A stretch of 64,000 nt of DNA from Cristatella mucedo (GCA_009760855.2 WPIO01000090.1:1-64000), one strand, 5' to 3'. Positions 24,598-36,290 are shown, counted from the first letter of the stretch. Notes: generated by a model from the sequence alone, not told the origin. Program-made: numbers and translations.

Positions 24598-25389
24598 ATT
24601 GTCATTGTTTAGTTTCAGATGATGTACGAAGAATGCTGGTGACATCTGGGACTTATATCACCATTATCGACTTCCATGCGAATCAGAACGCCTGCATGTT
24701 TCAGGATAGAATGATTCGAGAAAGGCAGACGGGAAGAGCATACTTTAACATGAAAATTCTGTACCCTTACTCCAAGTATTTGTCTTCAAGTGAATGCTAA
24801 GTTTTTCAGCACGCCTGCAACCAATACTAACGGATTCTTGGCAATTATACCAATAGGCACATGTTTATCGGGCTAACTTGAGAAACAAAGTCGCCAGCGT
24901 TCTAAGCACTTTCGGCTTGAATGCGGCCTATGCAATTCAAAACCTAGTTATCGGCTCGCAGCCAATACAATTCCGGAATGTAAACAACAGATATCCGCCT
25001 TTGTCAGTCTAAATTAGCTCCTTGTGAGATAGGCGACGTATTTCTGAAAATGGCCTCCACTAGCTTGCCTTAACCAAAACTCTGCTACTACCCCCGATCA
25101 GTAACGACGTCAACTAACCCTAGAGGCTTAAAAAGGTAGCGTTGCACACATATTCTCTAATTAATAGCGGTCTGCAGTCCGCTGGAAGAAACATTTCGAA
25201 GTACGCGTTTTTTGTTCACCAGACAATATGCTACCAATGGAGGCAGTAGTCTATCGGCAGGAAGTTACCAACTCCACCTGCATCTCCATTCGCTCTATTA
25301 TCTTTTTAATTATAAGGGCTATAAATATATATTTCCACGCTTATTGTGAATTTAACGTTCATAATACTAATATCAACAATGTACATTAT
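24598..25389. other. No recognisable gene
   Basis: Sequence inside the left arm of the inverted duplication. No coding frame with a known domain and no recognised repeat. Confidence 0.45.
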
Positions 25390-25795
25390 AAAGCACTCTC
25401 AGAGAACTCAGTCTCTTTCAATTTGCTTTAAATTTTGCTTAAAAGAAAAACTAGATTGAATAGTGAATTGTATCATGCTTGATAAAGAAATATTCAAAAT
25501 AGTTAGTACTGACATGCACAGGGTCAAATTTCGGAGCTGATTCAACCGGAGATATGCCGGCTGAGCGAAATTCGAACGTTAACATTTCCAATTTCCGAAT
25601 CACGCTGGATTGCCAGTACCAATAGGTTAGCTGTATCATCGTTTACGTTAAGGTAATATGCTGGTAATAATTTTTCGAGCGCCATCAATACATGCACCAA
25701 GCAAGTTAAGAGATTTCAAAGTGCTCGAAGGCTGAAAGAGATCACTGAAAAGGTACACATGAGTGTCATCCGAATTGAAGTGAAAGCCTAGATTG
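25390..25795 (-). mobile_element. LINE-A remnant that received the hAT insertion (left part)
   Basis: Starts with the LINE-A 3'UTR (GCACTCTCAGAGAACTCAGTC), jumps by internal deletion near 25,530 to the region encoding ISPVESA and LERLTLKI, and breaks off in GAAAGCCTAGATTG. The interrupted sequence resumes at 30,155 (GGCAATCACATCAGCAAG). This matches the intact LINE-A copies at 28,100 and 29,870, where AGATTGTGCTTGGCAATCAC is continuous. Confidence 0.8.
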
Positions 25796-25803
25796 TCCTA
25801 GGC
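25796..25803. repeat. hAT target-site duplication, left
   Basis: TCCTAGGC on the left and ACCTAGGC at 30,155-30,162 on the right, 7 of 8 bases equal. Eight bases is the standard target-duplication length for hAT transposons. Confidence 0.7.
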
Positions 25804-26328
25804 CGGGGGTGTCCAGTCTTTTTGCATTGGGGGCCACATTTCAAGAATGTAAAAGGTCCGGGTGCCATATGTAAATTGGCGTAGTTGACCTCATCAGAAA
25901 AGAAGATTTTAATTTAGTATGACTATTACTATTTTACTTAATAAATAAACCGCAATACAATAGTATTTTTTAGCATAATTATAATTAAAAACAAAAAATA
26001 ATTAAAATGTAATCTGTGTCCTGGAAAATAATTTGATAGATATCATGGCCAATTTTTTACTTTTGGATTTTTATTTTGATAACATAAAGACAGGAACTTA
26101 TAAAACTTACAAAATTACATGACAAGGAATCATAAAACATTATTGGCTTCGGATAAATTGAATGCTACAGGTATTCAATGTGTTCTGCACTGCAGGTATC
26201 AAAGAGTAAAAAAGCTGTTTACAGCAATATGTGCTTCCAAAAAGGGCAATATACCTGCAAGCATGTTTGGCTAGGTTCAAAAAACACTCTGATGAAACAT
26301 ACTGCTTGTAAAAAGTAACAAGGTCATG

Positions 26329-26985
26329 CTAATCATAAGCAGTTTTTAAATAGCTGTCATTACGAATGTCGATTAGTTTGAGTTGAAATTCATCAGGTGC
26401 TTCAGAGGGATCGATATTAAATGGATTACTAATTATGCTCATGTCATCCTCATGTAGCTGGAAATCCTGAAACCTCTCTTCGACTTCATCAACAAGTTTG
26501 CTAACAAGAGTGGAGTACTTCACATGAGCCAGCCTTTCAGACGATCTTGTTGCTAGTGTTGTGAAATGTAACAGTTTCTTCCGATCTAAGTGTTTCCGGA
26601 AAAGTTTCAGCCCTTGCTCGAACGTTACAAAGCACTCATACATTTTATGGACCAGTTGATCCTTACCTTGGAGTTTGACAATGAGATCTGTAAGATGTTT
26701 GATCATGTCTACCAAAAAAGCCAAGCCATTCAACCACTGCTGGTCATCGGGGAAACCAACATCTTTTCCCGTTTCTGTCATAAATGTTTTTATTTCATCC
26801 CGAAGTGACCAAAACCTGGCTAACGTGTTTGCCCTACTTAGCCAACGGACTTGGCAGAAATAAATGACATCACGATGATCTGATCCCAACTCTTTAAGGA
26901 CAGACGCAAATTGTCTGTGGTATAGCTCACGAGACCTTATCACAATTACTGTTGAAACTACATTGTTCATTAACAATAATATTAA
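26329..26985 (-). pseudogene. hAT transposase, C-terminal part
   Basis: The 215-aa minus-strand frame reads ELYHRQFASVLKELG, then VRWLSRANTLARFWSLRDEI (the hAT RW region), then LAFLVDMIKHLTDLIVKLQG and EVEERFQDFQ. The order and motifs match the GTF2IRD2/ZBED-like group of domesticated and free-living Charlie-type hAT transposases. It ends with SYLKTAYD, before the final conserved dimerisation region (hATC) would be expected. Roughly fifty residues between this piece and the upstream fragment are absent, at the point where LINE-A is inserted. Confidence 0.85.
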
Positions 26986-26989
26986 TAAT

Positions 26990-28305
26990 AATACTTCACT
27001 TGATGAAGTGCCCTCAGAGAACTCAATCTCTCTTTAGGTGCTTTACATTTGCTGCGAAGTGAAATGCAATTGAATGGTGAGTATAATCATGCTTGAAAAA
27101 ACAACGAATTGAATAATAAGGTTAGGGGTGACATGCACAGGGTCAGCATGCAAATGTGGTTAGTGGCAGCATGCACAGTGTCAGCAGGCATAAGCACATG
27201 AAGGATGAATCACAGGGACCCACTGAATGCTGTCCTAAATAGGTGTGTTTTTAGGTTCCTTTTAAATGTGATCAGGTCAGTGGATGTTCTGACGCAGGTC
27301 GGGAGAGAGTTCCAGGCTTTGGGAGCATATGAACTAAATGCACGGTCTCCAAAGGATTTAAGGTTTGTATGAGGTATTTCTAGACTGTTGGATTCCGAAA
27401 AGCGGGTGGTACGATGCTTAGCCTGATGGGGTAGTATATCTGACAGATAGGCTGGAGCCATAGAATGAAGGGACATAAAAGTGAGGGACAAAACCTTGAA
27501 GTCAATCCGTTGCTTGACTGGTAGCCAGTGCAGGTCGGCGAGAAGTGGAGTAACGTGAGGAGTAATGTGGCAACTGCGACGCTCACGACAGACAAGCCTA
27601 GCTGCAGAGTTTTGCACAAGCTGCAGTCGCCTGATCGCACATGCTGGTAGGCCAGTAAGCAGTGAGTTGCAGAAGTCGAGACGAGATGTCACGAATGCAT
27701 GGACCAACTTGGACGTGGTATTTTTATCTAAACAGGCCTGAATTTTAGCAATGTTATGAAGCTGAAAATAGGCGGATTTGACTGTGGAGCTGGTGTGGTC
27801 GTTTAACGAGAGGTCGCTTTGGAATATGACACCTAGATTCCGAGCTGATTCAACTGGAGATATGCTGGCAGAGCCAATTTTGAGAGTAAGCCTTTCCAAT
27901 CTCTGGATCACACTGGGTTTGCCCATAACTAGTAAGTTAGTTTTATCATCGTTAAGTTTTAGAAAATTTGCTGCCATCCATGTTCGGATATCATCAATGC
28001 ATGCAGCTAGTGAGTTTAGAGAATTTGAGGTGCTCGAAGGCTGTGAGGGATCAAAGCAAAGGTACGATTGAGTGTCATCTGCATTGAAGTGAAAGCCTAG
28101 ATTGTGCTTGGCAATCACATCAGCAAGAGGCAGAGTATAAACATGAAAAGAACCGGACCTAGCACTGAGCCCTGAGGTACTGCATATTTCAGAGGTACTT
28201 CAGATGATCTCTGTCCATTCACGTCAACACTCTGGAGTCTCCCACTGAGATAGGACCTGAACCACTGCAGAGCAGTGCCAGTGAAGCCCAGGCGAGATGA
28301 GAGGG
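26990..28305 (-). mobile_element. LINE-A insertion in hAT, copy 1
   Basis: A young, 5'-truncated LINE-A. The frame 27,210-28,118 (302 aa) covers LNDDKTNLLVMGKPSVIQ through LKTHLFRTAFSGSL. The RT part upstream (PQGSVLGPVLFM) is in a different frame (28,115-28,336) because one C is missing near 28,140 relative to copy 2. It carries a 12-base in-frame insertion (HVTP) near 27,555 that copy 2 lacks. Standard 3'UTR and AAT tail lie at 26,990-27,100. It disrupts the hAT transposase. The catalytic FNADDTQ region spans the frameshift side. Confidence 0.9.
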
Positions 28306-28750
28306 AAGGGCCTCCATGTGTGGTTAAACCAATCAATTTAGTTTCAGGAACATTAAATTTTGTGACGACCCTCTTGATCTAATCCAAATTATCCCTCCCC
28401 GCTGTTGTGCCTTTCATTGAACACACATCCAAGAGTTCTTCGATAATCACAAACTTTCCTGTTAATCTGCATACATATTACACCAACAGTTGAGCCCGTA
28501 TCGCAATCGTCAGTGCTTTCGTCGAGCAAAAGATATTAAAAAATCGCATTCAGCATGTCTTTTATTAAGAATTTCTTCTATGTTGGATGCGAGCTCGTCA
28601 ACACTTCTCAAAACCGTTTGATTAGAAAGACTTACTTTCTCTACTTCTGACTTTTTTTCTAGACAGACCACACCAGTTATAAGCCTGAGGCATTATTTAA
28701 CAATTTCAACCTCGGAAAATGCTTTACCCCGCTTAGCTATAGCTTCAGCT
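28306..28750 (-). pseudogene. hAT transposase, middle part, frameshifted
   Basis: Read on the minus strand in three frames: AIAKRGKAFSEVEIVK, then VCLEKKSEVEKVSLSNQT, then LLDESTDDCDTGSTVGVICM, then EELLDVCSMKGTTAGRDNLD, then FNVPETKLIGLTTHGGPS. The first catalytic aspartate motif (LDESTD) is still readable, but the second, normally TDGAPS, is THGGPS, so Asp is replaced by His. At least two frameshifts and two stops are present. It is interrupted on one side by LINE-A (junction near 28,305) and on the other by an unknown base and LINE-A (28,751). Confidence 0.85.
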
Positions 28751-28751
28751 N

Positions 28752-30104
28752 AATAATAATAATAATAATATTAATTCACTTGATAAAGCGCCCTCAGAGA
28801 ACTTAATCTTTCTCCAGGCGCTTTACATTTGCTGTAAAGTGAAATGAAATTGAAAGGTAGGTAAAATCATGGTTGAAAAAACAAACGAAATGAATAATAT
28901 GGTTAGGGGTGACATGCACAGGGTCAGCATGCAAATGTGGTTAGTGGCAGCATGCACAGTGTCAGCAGGCATAAGCACATGAAGGATGAATCACAGGGAC
29001 CCACTGAATGCTGTCCTAAATAGGTGTGTTTTTAGGTTCCTTTTAAATGTGATCAGGTCAGGGGATGTTCTGACGCAGGTCGGGAGAGAGTTCCAGGCTT
29101 TGGGAGCATATGAACTAAATGCACGGTCTCCAAAGGATTTAAGGTTTGTATGAGGTATTTCTAGACTGTTGGATTCCGAAAAGCGGGTGGTACGATGCTT
29201 AGCCTGATGGGGTAGTATATCTGACAGATAGGCTGGAGCCATAGAATGAAGGGACATAAAAGTGAGGGACAAAACCTTGAAGTCAATCCGTTGCTTGACT
29301 GGTAGCCAGTGCAGGTCGGCGAGAAGTGGAGTAATGTGGCAACTGCGACGCTCACGACAGACAAGCCTAGCTGCAGAGTTTTGCACAAGCTGCAATCGCC
29401 TGATCGCACATGCTGGTAGGCCAGTGAGCAGTGAGCTGCAGAAGTCGAGACGAGATGTCACGAATGCATAGACCAACTTGGACGTGGTATTTTTATCTAA
29501 ACAGGCCTGAATTTTAGCAATGTTATGAAGCTTAAAATAGGCGGATTTGACTGTGGAGCTGGTGTGGTCGTTTAACGAGAGGTCGCTTTGGAATATGACA
29601 CCTAGATTCCGAGCTGATTCAACTGGAGATATGCTGGCAGAGCCAATTTTGAGAGTCAGCCTTTCCAATCTCTGGATCACACTGGGTTTGCCCATAACTA
29701 GTAAGTTAGTTTTATCATCGTTAATTTTTAGAAAATTTGCTGCCATCCATGTTCGGATGTCATCAATGCATGCAGCTAGTGAGTTTAGAGAATTTGAGGT
29801 GCTCGAAGGCTGTGAGGGATCAAAGCAAAGGTACGACTGAGTGTCATCTGCATTGAAGTGAAAGCCTAGATTGTGCTTGGCAATCACATCAGCAAGAGGC
29901 AGAGTATAAACCATGAAAAGAACCGGACCTAGCACTGAGCCCTGAGGTACTGCATATTTCAGAGGTACTTCAGATGATCTCTGTCCATTCACGTCAACAC
30001 TCTGGAGTCTCCCACTGAGATAGGACCTGAACCACTGCAGAGCAGTGCCAGTGAAGCCCAGGCGAGATGAGAGGTGCTCTAGAAGAACTTTGTGATCGAT
30101 GGTA
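28752..30104 (-). mobile_element. LINE-A insertion in hAT, copy 2 (best-preserved RT)
   Basis: The best LINE-A coding segment in the window: an uninterrupted 333-aa frame (28,991-29,992) running from VPLKYAVPQGSVLGPVLF, through the RT catalytic FNADDTQ (A-D-D intact), NDDKTNLLVMG, NLGVIFQSDLSL, DLHWLPVKQRIDFKVLSL, to LKTHLFRTAFSGSL and a stop. Fingers and endonuclease are missing because the copy is truncated near 30,104. By eye it is nearly identical to copy 1, so both inserted recently or one derives from the other. The 3'UTR and AAT tail lie at 28,752-28,860. Confidence 0.92.
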
Positions 30105-30154
30105 GACCTCGGTTGGCCGGGTACGGCCCACGGGCAACACGTTGGACACCCCTT

Positions 30155-30226
30155 ACCTAGGCAATCACATCAGCAAGACGAAGAGCATAAACCTGTAAAA
30201 CATCGGGACCTAGTGCGGCGCCCTAA
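30155..30226 (-). mobile_element. LINE-A remnant, right side of the hAT insertion
   Basis: Continuation of the LINE-A interrupted at 25,796. GGCAATCACATCAGCAAGA, GAGCATAAACCTG and CATCGGGACCTAG correspond to the LADVIAK, VYTL and GPVL codons of the intact copies on the minus strand. It ends where the decanucleotide satellite begins. Confidence 0.8.
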
Positions 30227-30470
30227 GATAATGTAATGTCATGCAATGTCATGCAATATCATGCAATATCATGCAATGTCATGCAATGTCTTGCAATGTC
30301 ATGCAATATCATATAATGCCGTGTAATGTCATTTAATGTCATGTGATGTCATGTTGTGTCATGGAATATCATGGAATGTCATGTAATGTCATGTAATGCC
30401 ATGTAATGTCATGTAATGTCATGTAATGTCATGTTATTTCATGTATTGTCATGGAATGTATCTTCTTATG
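30227..30470. repeat. 10-bp tandem repeat, ATGYAATGTC
   Basis: About 24 tandem copies of ATGCAATGTC, ATGTAATGTC and variants. The first part favours ATGCAAT, the later part ATGTAAT, so the array shows block divergence. It lies between a LINE-A remnant and a LINE-B body. Ten bases is close to one helical turn. No coding sense. Confidence 0.95.
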
Positions 30471-30474
30471 TCAA

Positions 30475-33060
30475 TCCACAAAGTCAGAAAGACCATGTGG
30501 GTGTTAAGCAGGAGAGATTTGTATGGAGCGTACACAGCCTAAGCAACTTTCGCTAGCCAACAGACTTCGTCTCACCCAACAACGATAAAGGCGGAAGCAT
30601 AGCACATTTAGGAGAGCGGTTGAGGTTGTGAGTAGCATGGAAGCAGCAACCTGGACGGCTGAGAAAACGAGCCATAGTCAACAGTAGTAGAGTTGATGTC
30701 GTTTCGTAAGAATTGTGGAATCGAGTTTCTCAGCCTAGGACTTGCAGAGGTAAAGCTTCTGTAACCAACGGTCTTTAACGAAGTGATGGAACAGCTTATT
30801 TGTTGTCCTCACAGGACCTGAGAGTTCGAACAGGCTGATACTGATGCAGCGATTCAGCTAGATACAAAGGAGCCGAGCCGTGACGGGCCTTGTGGGTCAG
30901 CGTAAGAACTTTGCTCTGTATCCGTTGCTCAACCGGCATCCACCCTAGCTCTTTTAGTAAAGGGGCTCGTGGTGTAACCGCTGAGATTGAAGACTAGCCT
31001 TGCAGCCATATTATTTTCCTGCTGCAGTGGCCTAACAGCTTTCTTTGGTACACAAGTCAAAATTGAATCACAATAATCAAGCCGAGACAGAACTAAGGCC
31101 CTAGTTAATTATTTTATAAGCAACCGTGAGAGACAGCTTCTAATCTTGAATAGGGAACAGAAGTTATGGCTAGCTTTAGGAGTAGTGTTCTGAACGATGG
31201 ATTTAAAATTGAGGCAGCTGTCGACAACGACACCTACATTTTGAGCACATGGTGATGGTAGCACAATAGCCTCACTTATTCCTATGAGCAACAGTTAGGT
31301 TTCATCATCATTTAATTTCAAGATGTTTTCCGACATCCAGGATCGAATATCAGCAAGGTAAGAATTTACTTTTTCAGTTGCCTCAGCAGCTTCCGATGGT
31401 TTGGATGAAAAATACAGCCGAGTATCGTCAGCATTGAAGTTAAATCCTCTTTCAAGGGCCGTAATATATTTTCCCACAGATTGCGAATTAATGGAAAACA
31501 TCAAGGGACCGAGTACAGCTCCTTGTGGGACTCCACAGGTGACCCTTCTCGTGTGTGAGACCTGACCCTCACACGACACGGATTGAACGCGATCAGACCA
31601 GGACGATTTAAGCCAAGCCATTGCTTCGTCTGTCTGACCGAACGTTGTTCTCAATCGTTCAAGCAGAACCTCGTGATCAATGGTGTCGAAGGCAGCAGAC
31701 AGATCTAGCAGAGCTAAGGCAGCGACATTCCAGTCGTCATCCCCCACGTAGAATGTGATTGTTTACATGGGGGAGAGCAGTTTAGTGGATTGGTGCCTCT
31801 TGAATCTTGATTTAAATGTTTCTGAATTTTTTCTATTTTCAAAACGTTCAACAAGCTGTTTAGCAACAATTATTTAAAGAATCTTTGATAAGAAATGAAG
31901 AAGGAAAACTGGGCGATAGTTTGCCGGACCTATGTGTCTAATCCAGGCTTTTAAAGAACGGGTCTGACGATTGCCGATTTAAAGGACTTGAGGACGACTT
32001 CTTTTCCTAAAACGCATTACAAATCCCGGTTATGGCAGGGGTAAGTTAGTCTGCCAGTGAAGACCGCAGAGATGATGGTAAGGGTCTTCGGGAGACAAAC
32101 TCTATTTGCCAGACCTTATTAAAGTAGCCACATCGCATGCTGAAACATCGGAGAACATTTTAAGGAAGGTCAAAGGTTTTGGAACTGCGATTGCTTTAGT
32201 TGGAGGGTACTTAATAGAGGCGTGAATGTGCACAATTGTTTAAGTAAAGAAGTCTAAAAACGTTTCGGCTGAGCCCATAATATCTGGGATGTCAGACCTC
32301 ACAGGTTGGGCCAGTAAACGGTCTACTTGCTTATAAATCTGTTTAGTTTTTGACTAGCAGGAATTCAGCTTTCGAATGAATAAAGAAGCCCTGGTTTTTA
32401 AAAGCTTTAGGGCGTAAACTCGAAGGAAGTCTTAGAATTTGACTAGATCTGCATCACACCCCGATTTCTTTAAAATAACGTTCAAGCCTGAGCCTAATCC
32501 GATGAATCTTTAGGAATTGCTTTGTAAATCGAGAGGAATCTACACGACTTTGAACACGGATAGAATGAACTGGTGAGTGCTCGTCAAGAGCACTCCTGAG
32601 TATCCGTTCCTCGTGAGGGTATCGAGGCTACCGGTTGCGGCTGAATTGAGACCAAAAGACTTGCCACACAAACCTATTTCGAAAAGTTGTCCATGTCAAT
32701 TCTTTGTAAGTTACGTCATTTGGCCAATTCGACGTTGCTCTGTATTCACGAGAGGGCAGGAACAGTAAACGAGACCAAACAGTGATCTGAGAGGGTCAGT
32801 GGGCACTCCCCAAGGTCCCTGGGGAGGATACCATTAGTGATCACGAGATCTAGAATGCGGCCACAACCGACGTGGGTTCTATGATTAAAGCGTTAGGCCA
32901 CACCCAAATTCACTAGGAGGTCAAGAAATGAGTGGACCTGGCTGTTGCTAGGGTTTTCAACGTGAATATTGAAGTTTCCTACCATTAGTAACAGCCTGTC
33001 ATACACACATCTTTAAGCTAGGAACCCTTAGAACTCCTCTATAAACAAGTTTGGATAGAT
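30475..33060 (-). mobile_element. LINE-B, endonuclease plus RT, degenerate
   Basis: Read from high to low coordinates. Near 33,000-32,770 the minus strand encodes VGNFNIHVENPS, THVGCGRILDLVITN and LTLSDHCLVSF, the endonuclease domain. The RT core follows in frame 31,747-31,295: LALLDLSAAFDTIDHEVLLE, CGVPQGAVLGPLMFS, FNADDTRLYFSSKPS (catalytic A-D-D intact), and WMSENILKLNDDET. A TAA stop interrupts there, and the same frame continues in 31,291-31,109. The C-terminus and tail (30,475-30,900) match 16,900-17,400. This is the most complete LINE-B here. It is dead by stops and frameshifts. Confidence 0.9.
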
Positions 33061-33067
33061 AGAGGTA

Positions 33068-34880
33068 CCCTGTATAATCTTCGTATATTCACTTCAATAC
33101 TCTGGGTTGTCCCACTGAGATTGGACCTGAACCTTGGCACACCAGTTCAGGTGATGCCCAGGTGAAATGATAGGCGCTGAAAAGAGCTTAGTGATTGATA
33201 GTATCGAGAGCTGCCGAAGGACTGAGCAAAACAAGCTCAGATACTCTACCCATGTCTGTATTCTTAAGAAGGTCATTTTTCCTATGAACAAATGCTGATT
33301 ATGTCTTGTGATTAGCTCAAAAGTCACACTTTAACTTACTAGCTATGTTCGAATTTTAAATGTATGAGTTCAACTGCTCCGCCCGACCCGTTCCAGTGTC
33401 TTTGATAGGAACGATAATTGGGATAGGCGGTAGTTGCTCAAGTTCTCATGGTCTAGTGTCGCTTTCTTGAGAAGTGGATTAACTACAGCTTCTTTAAAAG
33501 ATGCTGGATCATGACCTAAGTCTAGTAACATAATGTTGACGTTACGTAATAATGCCAGCAGCATATCAGTGTAAAGCAGGAGCAGGACAGTGGGCATAGG
33601 TCCAAAGAGCTTGCTGCCTCCTTCGATTAGGATATGAACTGAAGGACAACATTACTAGTGACCTGCTTAAATAAACACGGTGAGGTACAGCCGGGAATCA
33701 GGGACAGCATTCTAGGGTGGATGCTGTCATCGATGGGATAGATTACTTGATCTCGTCTATCCTTTAGACAAATAATCGTTCGGCTATATCATGACAATGT
33801 TCATCAGGTAAGGAGAGAATTTAGGAGCGTTTAGGATGACGGTTGATCGTCGTGGATTGTGCATCTGTGATTATACAATGTTTTTATAGATGCTTGACTT
33901 GGCCTTTTATAGCATCAATTAGTACGATCTATGGCAGTCTTCGTAAGCCTGTCGACGGACAGTCAGTCCTTATATTGTACATGCTTTTTCAACCTTCGGC
34001 TTAAAAGACCTAGCTAGTTTAGTGTCTGTGGTTGACGAAAGGCCGTCTAGGCACGGGTGGACAGTGGGCTTAATCAAAAGTGCTAACTCGTCAAGTGTGT
34101 GTTAGCTAGTGTCGAGTAGTAGCAATCTACCGATGGTGGCAGTTCAGATGGGGGACTGGGAAGCGGAGGCGAAACATATATTTTCACACGGACAACATCG
34201 ATGTCAATGGTTTTGAGGTTTCGCGATTCACAGTTGTTTTGGAGGAGGATGAAGCGACCCAGCCCTATATATTGAATGAGATCCACATGTGGTCAGATAA
34301 GAGGGATTTAGTAATAATTCGTGATGATAAAGTTTGGATGTATGACACAATTTAGTCGAACGTAGGGCGCAGTGCCATGCGCATGAGCCACAAGAGACGA
34401 GTTAGTCAATTCGCGAAATTCACTGCCAAAGGCGTCAGATTCGCGATCAAAGTGAACGGTGAAATTAAACATATTAAGGATGGATCAATTTATTGGACAC
34501 AGAATCAAAATGAGATCAGAGAAGCATAAGATATAGGATTTGGTACACGGTTGGCGAGCGACTACTTCCACAATTGGTAAGGTTTTTGGATGACACCAAG
34601 ACATGCAATTCAAAAGACTGCTGCGAGGGTACTGCAAGTGGCCAATAGTTAAACTTCGAGCTTTCGATAGCAGCAACTCTTCTTCCAGTTCTGATTGATC
34701 TAAGGGTGTTAAAGAATTAGAAAACAGTTTGGGTGAGTCTTAATTTGCCTGACAGTTCATAGATTTAAACCAAGTTTCAGTTGGATCCAGCAGGTGAAGA
34801 ATATTTTCAGAAATAAGGTCTCTGATTAAAGGAAGTTTGTAACACATTGAGGGAAGATTCCAGGGGGGTGCCTTTAGTCG
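33068..34880 (-). mobile_element. LINE-A, endonuclease to RT, degenerate
   Basis: A minus-strand LINE-A lacking its 3' part. The best landmark is the RT N-terminus at 33,597-33,370 (FKEAVVNPLLKKATLDHENL followed by SNYR and FLSKTLERV). Downstream palm sequence at 33,327-33,094 is broken. Upstream, 34,880-33,900 corresponds base by base, with gaps, to the endonuclease and linker of the LINE-A at 7,500-8,350. It abuts the LINE-B of the same orientation near 33,065. Confidence 0.8.
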
Positions 34881-35699
34881 GGACAACGGAGCTGTAACGG
34901 GTCTGATTTGACACCCTTTTTATGGCATACATAACAACTTTAGAACTGATATCGGGCACGTACTGACTCTCTGTCTCTTGAAGCTCATTTGCATTGCCAT
35001 ACTGAGATCAAGGGTCACACACTTGAAAAAATTGAGCCATACAACGGCAGGCTATGACTACTAGTTTCTACAAAGCTTGGCTTTTCTGACTGCATTCTAA
35101 TCCTAATTGATATTGCGTATCACCTGTGCATAGTGACACCTCAAGAGTCTTGAAATCGATGCTGTTGCCGAGAAACTATTCGATTTGCAACGTCTGGTCA
35201 ATCTTCCCTCTGACTTACTATTTTCGATTGAAAGCTGCAGCTCGACACTGACATGTTCAACGAGTTTGCACCTCTGATCAAGCACACTGTCCAACTTCTA
35301 CTTGAACACATATGGTTTCCCAATGGTATTTAAATAGCTAGGTATAATAAGCAAAAGCTTAAGTCTATTGGCTGTGTCTCAAATCTAGATCTAGTTATTC
35401 AATTGAAGATGGCGTCTTTAGTTGGCCTGCTTGCAAATTGTACAGCCGGTTCTAGATGGCAGCTAAAAATCCCAAAAACTTGTAGCTTAAAAATGCAAAG
35501 GAAGCATAATGTTTCTCTCACAGCATTACATGGGCACTTTTCTGTTTTCTATATGCCCTTGGGAGTATGGATTCTTGGCAGCTTGCCTCTGCCCAAATCA
35601 AGCACCTCTCAATCAATACAAACACAAAGCCTGAGCACATATATTTTATAGCTTGTTGTCGGGTGAAATTAGAACGATATATTTCAGTGACTGCTATGA
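34881..35699. other. No recognisable gene
   Basis: No convincing coding frame. Short open frames at 35,103-35,294 (minus) and 35,403-35,651 (plus) show no domain. Confidence 0.4.
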
Positions 35700-36290
35700 G
35701 GTGTCTGAAAATGGCTTGAAAATAGACGACGATTGTGTACTGATAACTATCATGCGTCCAGTTTTTAATAATTATAGGGTTCCAAAATAAGCAGACGCGT
35801 TTGGTACTGCTTCGTTAGTCTTTAGACAGTTTACTGATTTTGCTGCATTTGGTCAAGTTAATGCTTTGTTTAGATACAAGGTCGTCTAATAACAGCGATG
35901 TATTGCACCTTAAACAGGGATTGTAGATGCAAGCTTGACGTTGCCTCGAAGGGATAATTGCACGAGTGCTGAGCACAAAGTTAAAGTGATTTGCAGACAA
36001 GCTTATGAAAGAATGCACTTCGTGGTTCTGAGCAATGGTACGAATGAGTAGGTTCTTTGCTCTCACCTCAATTAAAACGACTGGGCTCTCAACTCACGGC
36101 CTTGGCATCGGCTCTAGCATGCCATTCTTTTTTTTAATACTCAATTCACGTATCTTAGCAACAGCAATAACATCTATGAATGCAATTGAACCACTCTACA
36201 TAAGCGATAACAGGTAGGTACTGCCATAACCTATACGTGGCATCAGCTTTCAATCGCCACTTTTAATCGGCATCCTCCTGAGCCTCGGCT
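35700..36290 (-). mobile_element. LINE 5' fragment (endonuclease N-terminus)
   Basis: The minus-strand frame 36,066-35,815 reads RQACIYNPCLRCNTSLLLDD then LVSKQSINL, equivalent to NACLWNPCSMHNKPLVISN in the LINE-A at 8,347-8,562. The upstream stretch (36,110-36,230) also corresponds to 8,640-8,740. It is a 5' piece of a LINE with no RT following in this orientation. Confidence 0.65.

Larger units (their letters stand above)
25804..30154 (-). mobile_element. hAT DNA transposon, defective, with two nested LINE-A copies
   Basis: The left end begins CGGGGGTGTCCAGTCTTTTT and the right end, read inward on the other strand, begins AAGGGGTGTCCAACGTGTTG. Both fit the CAGGGGTGTCCAA-type terminus of Charlie-like hAT elements, and both are followed by a GGGCC block. 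An 8-bp target duplication flanks it within a LINE-A remnant. The interior holds two fragments of a minus-strand transposase (26,329-26,985; 28,306-28,750), AT-rich filler (25,870-26,330) and two LINE-A insertions (about 26,990-28,305; 28,752-30,104). Without the LINEs the element would be about 1.7 kb, so the transposase 5' part is missing. Confidence 0.85.

Noticed and set aside
29547..29840. 97-aa plus-strand frames over the LINE-A copies (also 27,778-28,071)
   Set aside because: They are antisense shadows of the LINE-A coding frame.
25804..30154. Functional hAT transposase
   Set aside because: There are frameshifts and stops, the N-terminus and a middle section are missing, the second catalytic aspartate is replaced and two LINEs interrupt it.
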